Shown here one piece after another: positions 25,901-37,900 of a DNA stretch of 64,000 nucleotides. The translations under genes and the position numbers were made by a program. Each line of letters opens with the position of its first letter. Position 1 is the first letter of the stretch. The notes beneath the pieces were generated by a model. That model saw only the letters and a program-made list of their open reading frames with translations. It was not told where the DNA came from and made no database searches. The stretch lies in contig JAYGXS010000008.1 of assembly GCA_036362985.1 (NCBI GenBank), positions 14,483,909 to 14,547,908 on the forward strand, in the 5' to 3' direction. This stretch comes from Ligula intestinalis (lineage: Eukaryota > Platyhelminthes > Cestoda > Diphyllobothriidea > Diphyllobothriidae).

Positions 25901-28900
25901 AGAAAACCGGCTGACTGCAACAAAATAAGTAGTTGATAATGTATGGTAAACTGCGGTAAGATGATTTTGATACTAAATCCTTACCCGTTTGCCTCATCGG
26001 CTTCCACAGCAGCTCCGGCAGCCACAAGTTGTGGACCTGTGGTCGCATCGGCAGAGGTCTTGTTGCCGTCTACATCGCAGTCGCAGGAGCAGCAACAGCA
26101 GCAGCAGTCGCAATCCGCAGCTCCATCACTGACATCAAAACAAATGCCAGTTACCAAAACTGAGCCGGTGTGCACATCACTGCCCAGTTTCATGCCATCA
26201 TCCAGCATCCTAGTTTCGTCTGGAGGCCTGCCTCAAAGGACGGCCACGGGATCGCTATCAGCAGCTGCAGAAGGTCCGAGCAGGGAGGCTGCGATTGCCG
26301 GCATGACAGTTCTCCGGGTCCTTAACGTGACACGCCAGTGGGTAACCAAGCATCCTCAGGCAAGCCCAAACTCATTAACTGCATGGCCAATGCGTCTTCT
26401 AAACGCTTTATTATTGATTCGGGCTCACCAGATTTAGTATCAGTATATTGAGGGATATGTAGGACAAATTCCTTTGAGTGCCCTTTTTGTACATATGTGC
26501 AGTGGTAGCAGAAAATTTGTTTCTCAGACTGTTGGCGAGGCCAGTTGTCCTGTGTCATAGGATGAAAATAGGAGCAGACAGTGAAAAATCTCCTCAGGGA
26601 TTTTTAGGAGAAAAACTGTCGCTCTTGTGGGGGTAATGCGTGGGATTTAGGAGAAAAAAGGGGGTTCCAACTGGGGGGGGGGACATCGCAAAGGTTCCCA
26701 GGATCCTCACCGTGTGGAAGCCACGACCTGATTCTTCATTGCTGATTGCAGCGTCCGCCAACGGAACTGGAAAAACAGGGGCATCCGTTCAGATCGTCGA
26801 CAGTCCGCTTTCGGTCAAACCAAGGGTGAATGTTTAGGCCAGCAGGTCTGGCTGATAAGATCACTAGCGGGGTAATCACGGTACGCAGATAGCCAAGTAG
26901 GGTAGACCGTGGAGACCTTTGCATGAGGCTATGCGTGGGAGGGCGTTATGAATAGCAAACGTGAATGTATATAAATTAATACTACTGAAAAATTGGAAAT
27001 AGTATTATTATTGTCAGTTTCGATCTATCGTGCACTGCTATATCGATCCAGTTTTCACTTAAAACCCTCTAGAGATTCCGACATACCGACGTCCTGAGGA
27101 AGTGCATTCCACGCTCCGACCACCCTTTTTGAAAAGAAGTGTTTCCGAGTGTCCAATCTGGCCCCTGTCACCTTTAATTTGAGAGGATGACCCCTCAGAT
27201 TCGTGGTCGCTGCTAATTCGAAAAAATCCCCTGATATAAGACAGCAGTCTTGAAGACGTTATACGCGGAATGCTAGTATCAGGTCCTCCTGAAGTAGCCT
27301 GTAGCGCAATGGGAAGAGGTTGAGATCCAACAGCCGTGTTTCATAAGGCTGTGAGCCCTGCCCCATAACAAGTTTGGTTGCGCGCCGCTGTACCTTTTCC
27401 AGGATGTTGATGTCTTTCGTGGCCCAAGGTCTCCAAGCTTGGATAGCGGATTCTAGGTGCGGTCGTACGAAGGTTCCGAAGACTTTTGTGAAGCACTCTT
27501 CATTGAAGGTAGAAAAAGCTCGTCTGACGAGGTATAGGATCGACATCGTGGCCTTGGCTACCTCTGTGCAATGCAGGAAGGGTTTAAGCGAGGGCGTGAT
27601 CCAAACTCCCAAGTCTTGCTGGGCGTTCACTCCCTTCAATGGTATGTCATGCAGTCGGTTAGCCGTGCCGTTTGAAGATCCGGAGTTGCCGACTCGAATG
27701 GTAGTGCACTTGCTCTCATTGAACGGTAAGAGCCAGTCCGCCGACCATTTTTGAAGTCTATTTAAATTTTCCTGTAAGTGCACTTCGTCAGCCGCAGTTC
27801 GAATTACGCTCTAAATTTTTATATCATCGGCAAACATGGCGATACCGCAATCCAGTTCGCGGACACAGTCGTTGATGTAGATAACAAACAAGAAAGGGCC
27901 GAGAATGGAGCCTTGTGGAACACCACTCTCAACCTCAACCTTGGCTGACTGTTTGTCGCTGATGTGGACTGTTTGCGAGCGACCGATTAGGAAGCTTTTG
28001 ATCCACGTAAGGAGCCTACCCCTTACTCCTATGCGGCTGAGTTTATAAAGGAAGCGGTGGTGCGGTACGCTATCGAAAGCCTTTTTGAAGTCAATATAGA
28101 CAGCATGCACTGAGTTTCCACTATCGACTGCCTCAGTCCACCGTTCTAAACAGTAAAGCAAGTTTGTTACGCAGGACCTACCTCTACAAAAACCATGCTG
28201 AGCATCCGATAGCAGATGGTTTTGTTCCAGGAACTGCATAAGTTGTTGCTTGATAATTTTTTCCATGATTTTGCAACAGATTGCAGTAAGGCTGAGTGGT
28301 CGGTAGTTATTAGCTGAGACCCGGCTTCCCCCCTTGTAAAGTGGTGTAATCCTCACGGATTTCCAATCTACTGGTAGGCATCCGGTTTCGAAGGAGGTTT
28401 GGAAGAGCATAGAGAGTGGTTTGGCCATCTCATTGGCGAGCTCCTTCAAAATCTTGGCTGGTACGTTGTCGGGACCTGGTGACTTAGATTCTTTTAAGCT
28501 TAAGGGTTCCTTGAGAACAACAGCCTCGGGAAATTGGACAGTCTTAACTATTATATCCGCTTCGGTGTCGTCGGTGGGGTGATCGTATGCCGTTTCCTTT
28601 GTGAAGACTGATCGGAAAAAATTCGAAAGATGATCAGCCTTTGTTCCATCATCTATCAAGTCTTTTCCTTCAGCGGTCCTCAGCAGGGGTATCGGTTCCT
28701 TTTTTTGTACTCTGCCTGAGGTACCTGTAAAACAGTTTGGGGTTCACTGTGGCCCGGTTTAGCAAGTCTGCTTCGAAAGCCCGTCTTTTTTGAGAATAAG
28801 ACCCTTGACCCGGTTTCTCTGAGTTTTGTAGGCACTGACAGATGCAGGAGTCCTGTCTGCTAGCATTTTTTTCCACAGCTTCCGCTTTTTGTTCACTTCT

Positions 28901-31900
28901 ATTTTTAAGGCCTGCGTAAGCCATCGCGGTCTAGTGTTCACCTTTTTTCGCGAAATTGGACAGTGGTTGTCGATGAGTCTGTGCAGTGTGTTCCGGAATG
29001 CTTCCCAGTCCGCAGTTATGTTTCCACAATTGCCTACTTATTTTATAGTAGTAGGAATGTTTTCTCACGACAACGCTACGACGCAGTCCATGCCCTCCAC
29101 ACACACAGGGATTTCTTTAGCATCATGCAGTCACTGATTCTTATATAGTTTTAGTTGACTTAGGTTTTACATTCGATAATTTATTTAAGCTTAATTTAGT
29201 TAGTAAAATTTAGTCTTAGGTTAGTTTTTTTCACAATTTTTAATTTAGTCTAAGTTTGGTTTCTAGTTAGTTAAGTTTTAATTCAGATTTACTTTTCGTT
29301 CATTATAAGTTTAGTTTAGTTATATCTTTTAGTTTATTTGTTAGTTTTATTATTTTAACATAAGTTTAGTATTAAGTTCAATTTACTTTAGCTTTTGTTA
29401 TGTTGGCACGGTCTAGTAAGGTAATTTTAACCTAAGGTTAGGCTAGTTTTAGTTCGTGGCTACTATTTGCGAAGTTCTTTGTTCCCATTTGTGGTATTTT
29501 TCAGATAAAGTATCGCGCGCTTTTTTGTTGCCAAACATTGGGTTTCTAACATAATTGTTCGTGTTATTTACTGCTTTCATATGTTCTATTTTTTAAACAT
29601 TTTCTTTTTCCCCTGTTTTGCTCCATGCGTATTACCCTATTATGACCGGCCCGTATTACCGAATTAGTATACAAAGTCAAGTAGAAGAGAGACGGCAAGA
29701 AAGCTACTGTGCGCGAACAGTGGCGTGGAGGAACCCGCGTGATCGATTTCCAATGAGTATGCGCGCATTCGTTTGTGGCGCCTTGATGATGCGCTCATCA
29801 GCGGAACACTGAAAACCAATAAAGTTTTAGCAACGACTGACGAAATAGGCTCTAATCTGGCCATTATTTTCTCCTTATTTTAGTTAAATTAACATGGCAC
29901 GAAACTGGACTCGGGAATCTGGAATGAAAGAGGCCTCCACATCCAGCTAGATAAGATAGAGCCACTAACTTCAAGTAGACTTAAGCCTTTAGCTTCTACC
30001 AAAAGGGTCGGCCTTCAATGATACCTCCTCCGGCTCCAGAGAAGCTGCATTTATATGCACTCGTCCCGAAATAGTGTCTGTCTGATGCCGGGACTTAGGT
30101 CACAACCGATCGTTTGTACTTCAAGCTACATTCACCGTATATCCAACTGTGAGCTCCAGAGAATAGCAGAACTGTAACCTAAATACGGGGTGACTTGACG
30201 ACGGACGCAGTTCACTAGACCAGTAAATGTAATTATTTTAAGTTTTGACTCAGCAAAAATCGAGCAAAATTTGCAGGCGAATTTGCATTGTCCTGACTAA
30301 TCTGTCGACACAATTTAATTATCGACAGAGAACGTGTCCTTTAGCAAGCGAGTATTTGTTTACGTCTACCCAAGCACAACACATTGAGCGTTCTTGCTTG
30401 TAAGACTGCTGAGTAACTGAGAGTCAAGCTTTAATGGCTGCCTTTTAGTGCGACTTTGATGATCTTCTCGCTAAATTCAGGTCCCATTCGTCCAAGGCTG
30501 CTGCACGCACTCGGGATTGAATCGTGTGTGGCGCGCGCTGATAGGTTGTTGAAATGCGCAGACTCTTATCTGCGCATGTCTCAGACTTTTCTACGACTAC
30601 CTATGATTAAGGATTCCCGACGGCATCCGAAACGCCAGATCAATAGAACTCTTATCCCAGAGGTCGCTGCTTCTTCTGAGGTTGTTGAAACTTGTCAGGC
30701 AATGTGCTCTTGCCAACGTCCAGTGCTTCTGATACTGCTTCTCTATTGGAGCAAAATGGAAAACAGGAGAGAGAGCGAGAGACAGCTAGATATGATGCAA
30801 GTCCGTCTCAGTAAAATTAGTTTACGCGCAAGCCATTGGTGTTGCGTGGGACACTCGGTGGTTGTCGCCAGGTTGAACTTTTAGGATAGCCCAGCATGCG
30901 AGTCATAACTCGGACCGTCCTGAGGACACGAGAACAAAGAAAAACGAACAGGCCACCGGTGCATACAGAGCGGGCAAAGAGAGCGACCTTCAAAGACCGA
31001 CTCCCTAGGACGCAAGAACAGCCGCCGGCCAGGTTCTGAGGTCACGCATGACGAGGGCCACGAACGGACGCATGCACGTGTGCTCGTAACTGAGGGCGCG
31101 AGGTGTCATCCTGCGGACACTCCCTGATAGCTGCATGCAGAGGGGCCAATAAAGAACAAAGGCTATTGGTTCTTAAATAGGACGACGCGAATAGAAGGTG
31201 CACTGTGTTGTTGAGACGCACTACCGACGACCCGAGATTACTGCTGCTAGAGACACAAGACTCTGTTTGCGGAGACCAACGACAGAACACGCGCTGCCGA
31301 TGTACACAGAAGACCAAGCTCCCGGACACGCAGAATACAGCGCTTATGTCCCAGCAGAAATAATGCCAGTAAACTATTATCTGCTATCCTGTTCTATCTT
31401 CTCTTCCTAACATGTAACTGGGGGATATAACCAGTGTCGACGTAGGCACACCCAAGGTTATGTCATGCACAATCGAACGGTCTGTGGTACCTGAGCATTG
31501 TTGTTAAAGAGATGGCGGCCTGGAATGTGGCCATTTCCGGCTTATTAGCCATCATCAGCCAGTCTAACCCAACCCCAGGTAGTGCACCACCCGACCCCTT
31601 GTTGACTAGAGGTCCAACACCTTAACGCCCTGAGCCATGGGCTTTTTTTCTGGCCAGTGTCCACCAATGTCAATATTCTCAATCTTGAGATTGAGTTCAA
31701 AGGCTGCACGGAACGAGCGAGGTACGTAACCGATCGACAAGGATCCATCCACTGTGAGGTCTCCCGTGTATGGTTCTCAGGCCCAAGAGCATCATCCGCT
31801 TCACGCTCGGATAAATCTGCAACCGCTACTCAGCGTGCCTCAGCCTAACCTGATCTGATACACTTTTGCACACACAAACATTCGCAATCCTTCTTACAAT

Positions 31901-34900
31901 TATCATAAATCAGTTTGTTGGTACCTTTTAGCTGGCATGCACTGGACGAAGTTAACCGGCATTACTTTTATTTCTTGTTCGCAGGACTTCGAGGATGACC
32001 ACAAACTCAAGTCTAATATGCAACTTCTGCTGGGAGAACTGCTGCGCAATCCGCGTCTGGGTGCCAATAACCAGAAGGTTGCTCTTCAACTCTCACGCGA
32101 AGTTTTGAATGACCAGCTAGTAGAGTCGAAAGTTGACTTGTCCAAATTAATAACCCCAACCCAGGTGGGCCTTTTCAAATTGTGTCTCTATACTTTCTGC
32201 TTCGGCAAGGATGCAGTATGCGACCCCACTCAGAGTAAGTCGGCCATGAGTTGGGCCCCCACCTGGGGTTGGGTATGACTGCATATGTGACAATGGCGGA
32301 ATTCCTGAATTCACGCATACTTCGCTGGTCCTGCATCACTCCATGGAGCACACAGAAGACGTGGTCATTCCGCCTTTCTCTCTCTCTCTATGGTCGAAAT
32401 ATCATACATCCCCTTAGAACAAAGCCTTTCAGCTTGAACACTTGCTATTCCCCGACGGGTTGGTGAGAAAAGACAGAGAGATGGTTTAGGAGAGCAAACA
32501 CTTTATCCAAGGTCAACAGAAACAGCGGATTGCCTAGTTCTTAAATTCTAGCTTACTTATGAGGTCCGGGCCGTTTTGGAACCTTCCTGCTAATGGCGTG
32601 CGATGGGCGTTCTGGAACGTTCTGGGCTATGGCATGCCACAAGCTCACTGGTCATTTCCAACACTCTTATGCCCTAGGTGGAAGTTCTCGAATATTTGGG
32701 TCGCACGCGTGAGCAGAAGAAGACATGCGTACTCGCAAAAACAGCGTACGCTGATTGGCTGTCTGGTTGCCCACACGTATGACTCAGCTGGCTTAACCTG
32801 TTGCGGCGCCTGCTGTCCCCTGGTCTTCTCGCCTTATAAGGCTGCGTGCATGTCGCGGTTCCCATCTGCATAATAAAAACCCCTACTCTATAATTATTTT
32901 CACAAGTCTCCTCAAGTGTGGCCCCCGGTTATTTTTCTTCTGTGTCTGCCTTTTCACCCGTTCTTCCTATTACTACTGACTTTGTACTTAGGTGCCATCA
33001 AAGGAGAACTTCGACACAATCGCCGCCTTGGACATCGCTGAACAACTGACCTATTTGGACTTTCAAATATTCCGTTCGATCCGCACAGAGTAAGTGATCT
33101 AACACGCATTCTGATGGGAATTTGTAATGCTAGCTCTTTTTCTTCTCTCTCTCTCCCCTCTCTCTCTCTTTACTGTAGTTCAGGACGAGAAATTAATTGC
33201 TGTCTACCACTCATATCGTTTGCCTTATATTACTGACGGCTCTAAAGTAGTAAACGGTAAGATTGACAAAACAAATTAAGAAGGCAGTGTAGAAAATGGA
33301 ACAGCGGTGTTCATTCGGGGTGATGGTCCGAGCAGCCTCCCAAATGACACCGAGATGTAGTGGTCAGTTTAAAAGTGAACGAGGACCAGGAAAAATTGAC
33401 AAAGAACAATGGGAATTAGTTAGTGACAATTTGGATACGTGGGCAACGTGATTTTGCTAAGTCATGTTAACTAAAAACTACCATGTAGCAAGCAAAACAA
33501 GAATTCAAAATTGCTGCGTTCAGTATCAAAAAGGCGATGAGGCGTCAGTAATCGCCTAATTCGAATCCCTGCTTCCGTGCGTGAATGTGCTGAGGGGTGG
33601 ATGGTTGGGGTCTGCTGACTGGCACAGGATTTCCTGATTGAGGGAGAAAACTAGTGCCAGGAGGCAAATTGGACAAGCATCTGGCCGATGAACCTCCAGT
33701 TCACGTTTGCAGATCGTGAGGTTTAACATTACTCTTTCTCGCTCTCTACTTTTTAAGTGAACTTCTCAACCAGGCCTGGATGAAGGATGGGAAGGAGACC
33801 AAGGCACCGCATGTGATGCTAGTCTCCAAAAGGTTCAATGAGGTGAGTACATGGAGATCATACCTCCTCATACTTTGCTAGCACTGCTTAGGCCACTCCT
33901 GGCTGACCATTTACCTAAATTTCACCCTCTTTATGCTCCGAGATGTGACTTTTAAAAGTATGTTAGAGGACACTGGCTGAAATTATCATTTGCGCCAGCC
34001 GATAAGCATGGGCACTGCACTGAATGCTTCTGACACGATCGACTCTGCTTGCACATCAAGTTGAACAAGTCTTCGTGTTATGGCAGCTAACATGCTGGCC
34101 TTATTTCGTGGCTGATGGAGTTCAATTCAAATATATACATCACATTTCTGTCCACGCCTATAGACCTTGAATATGTACTAATCTACACCGAGAACATCAA
34201 TTAATTTCTAAGGAAATTATAAAGGTGGAACACCTATGCAATTTAAACAGTCTGAAAAGTACAAGCAACCTAAAGAGAGTACACCTACCATGCCGCGAGA
34301 CGGTGATGGGACAGCAACAGCATGCATTCGCACGCCGCCTAGTCCGTCACGAGACACCATGCACCCTAAAGCCTCCCACTGGTCCCTAAACAGATCTGCC
34401 CGCCCTAAATTACTACTGATTGGTTGCTTAAATTTGTGCTCACTTTAGCCTCCCTTATTCTTTTTCTTTGCCTGATAATGAACATTCAAAAAATTTGGTC
34501 ATTCAACTAAATTTCTTGAATGCTAACATGCGGATCATCGCTGAACACAAAAATAACAGAAGCAACACCGGATGCATGTTAAAATATCAACTCCAATGTC
34601 GACCGCAAAATTTCATGATTTAGGTCATTAACTGCACATATGTACGGTGGACCGAGCTTCCATCTTTGTATATATGTGAGTCCATAAAATTATACTAACC
34701 ATTTTTTGTGAATTCAACAGCCCTTCTTTTCCCCAATTTTCCTGATAGGTCAGTAAACTCGTAGTATCAGAGCTGGTCTCCCGCAAGGGGGTAGCTGAGC
34801 GAGCCGCCTGCATTGAGAAGTGGACAGCTATCGCAGACATCTGTCGCTGCCTCCAAAATTACAACGGTGTCCTGCAAATCTGTGCAGCTCTAGAGAACAG

Positions 34901-37900
34901 TTCCATCCACCGCCTGAAACAGACCTGGCAATGCGTTACGAAGCAAAGCAAGCAGACTGTTGAAAATCTGCTCAACCTTGTAACAACAAACGCTCGCTTC
35001 AAAAACATGCGCGAGGCCCTGCACCGGTGAGTCACTTAAACATTGCAAACATTTGCTCTGTGAGGCCATCCATCTCGAGGTTGCCTCATAGATATCATAC
35101 ATACCACAGCGCGGATGGCACACCAGCGTGAAATTGACGGTGTCTAATCACGGTGGAGATGGCATGGTTCGTCGCTCATACCTGCTGCCTGTTCAACCAG
35201 CTTAGCCCATGTTCGTAAATAAATTTAGTAAAGTGAAACATGCGTACTACGAAGAAATAATTAGGTAATTATTCGACGCAAATAAGACTGACTTTACCTA
35301 TAAGCTGTAGGTTTGAATCCGCTGTTTCAACTCGCATTGCCGTTGTGGTAACCAATGCGCCAAAATAAAGCGTTCGAGTGACAGAGGTGTTAATATACCT
35401 GGAATATTGCCTCATAATACTTCCATGGAAGTCAGTTCGTGTTTCTAAATGTAAAACATCTGCAGATGTCTTTAGGTAATCTGAATCGAAGAATCCCCGC
35501 TCATGCAGTTTGTTGGATTTTGGTTTCATGTGTACACCAAAATGATCATTCGCAGAAGGTAAATTTTTATGTTCTAGGTATTGTGGGTTAGGTTCGGGTG
35601 GAAAAAAGAGCACTATTTAAATGCGTCTTTTCCAAAATCCAGCAGTGTTAGCCTACCACAAACGTTTGCATGAAACAGACATAACCAAACGGTAAATAGT
35701 GTTTTTGCCATCCACAACTCATTCAAAATCTGTCATCATCACTGAAAGACTGTACATTTAGAAATATTCTCCATTTATTTATTGTGATAGTACTTTCCGA
35801 AAACCATGGCTTGTGATTCTGGTCAATTCGAGACGAGGCATTGAAAAGAAGAACTTTGAGTTTCGAAGCGTCGACAGTTTTCGTTTAACAATTCATGCAA
35901 GGCTGAAGGTTTCTGTCGAGAAGCTGACATGTTTCAAAGCACGATACGAAGAAAATTAAAGAGACGGATTTCAGCTGAAGATGCTTCTCGAAGTAGTACA
36001 CTTCTAAAAAACTTAAATGGTCTTCGTTGGCTGATGAGTGCCGTCCCGCTTATAAACCAATTAAATATTTCATCAGGGCATCTTTCTGCCTAAAATACAT
36101 GTTAGGGATTTTGCCTAGTTTTAATTGCCGTTCTGGAATGCCGCAATTTGGCCTTTTTATTGCTCCCTAGCCTGTTAAGGTTGGATATCTCATAGAAGTT
36201 GATGCGTTTATATTTTCGCATGTAATGATATCTAACGAGGGTGGCACATAGCCAAAGAATGATTAATTCAATGAAGCCACAATCCCGAACAGGTGGCGAA
36301 GTGCACCTGGTGACCGGCAGTGCAGTGCTGCAGGCCTGTAAAAAACCTCTCGAGAAGGGAGTGATGAAGGAGGCACATTCGCGTTAAAATGGCGTCAAAA
36401 ACGGAAAAAATTGCATGCACAGGCTGTCAACCAATGACTCTCGTCCTGTCTTTTGAAGGTGCGACCCTCCGTGCATACCCTATCTCGGTATGTACCTGAC
36501 TGATCTCTCTTTTATTGAGGAAGGAACGCCCAATGTGACGGAAAATGGTCTGATCAACTTCTGTAAAATGCGAATGGTACGTCTATGTTGTAACACTGCT
36601 TCACCCTACTAGCATCTCTGCAAGTAGCAGCGAACTGATAACATTAATTGTGTCTTTCAGCTGGCCCATGTTCTGATGGAGGTTCGCAGGTATCAACAGG
36701 CGCCATACGCGATCGAACAGCGTCAGGAGGTGAGCATTTTATCGCGTGTATTTTCCCTTTCAATTCTATAGTGCGATATTTTGCTGCTCGTGAGGTTTTC
36801 TCGGCAGTCTGGAGAGGTGTGTTTGATAACTCTTAGTTAGGCTACAGTATGTACCCTAACTCATGAGAGCTAAGGATTTTTACGATAAAATCACTCTTAC
36901 GCGAAAGCACTTCACGCTCTTTACAGTAGTTAAACCGGTATGGTTCTCAAAAAGAAAGAATGTGGTCATATATGAAGTAATATTACGTTGTTCAGAAATA
37001 GCGGCTTTTTTTAGAAAAAAGGGAAAATGTAAAAAAGTGATGCATCGGGGTTACTAAGTAAACTTAAATTTTTACTAGTAAATATAAACTTTTTACCGCA
37101 AAAACTGAGGAAATCAAGCAGCTCTATTAAAATAGCGTTTGAAAATAGTCCTTTTGTGATTTTTTTGAACAAATTTGCTTTCATGTTATTAGCAATTTAA
37201 ACTACGGTCGATGGGCAAACAGCCCAAAGCTCGAGTTGCACGAGGACTGATTGTTTTACTTCCGTTTATACATTTTGAGATATTTTGAACCAAGACAAAC
37301 AGAATTTCCTTTGATTGCACTGACTGGGACGTCTGAAGGGTAAGATGTTGCGAAAGGTCACATATGTACATGCCGGTCAGTGAGTAATGAATTTGAAGTA
37401 ATTTCAGAAGGCAAACTGACGAATAACGTTTATTTTTGATAAATTGTCGTCAGGCGCATTTGTAAACCTATCAATTGGTGTATGTTAAAAGAAATTATAT
37501 TTCGTCACATATTTATAAATATTTTGGGCAGTGCGATTACGACGAGGTTCAAATCTTCCCTGAATTTTTCGTGAACTGTTTATGATTTTCAGTGTTTTTA
37601 GTCAATTGTGCAAGTAAATAAAGATTTCGTTCTGTGTGTTTACCAAAACTTCCAAAATAAGATATTTCTAAAAATAGTGTGTTTCTCGATATTCTTTCCT
37701 ATACATTTGGGAAATCACCTGGACACCAAGAAACAATAGATTTGGTCCAACTTGACCAATGTTTCCAGCAATGAGGTGAGCTGAACGGAACTTCTTTCTA
37801 GAAAAATACATTTTGCGCCTCAAATCAGTTCAGTGAACAGAATAAACAAACTCGACTGAGTTCTAAACTACCTTATCCTATTTTGATCTTCATACTTAAT

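Noticed and set aside
26100..26208. Cys-rich minus-strand open frame
   Set aside because: Antisense of the CAG-coded poly-Gln in exon p.
29785..29830. Minus-strand CTGATGAGCGC as hammerhead
   Set aside because: No GAAA follows within a plausible stem II.
36030..36070. CTGATGAG near 36.03 kb as another hammerhead
   Set aside because: No GAAAC partner at a suitable distance and no family flanks.
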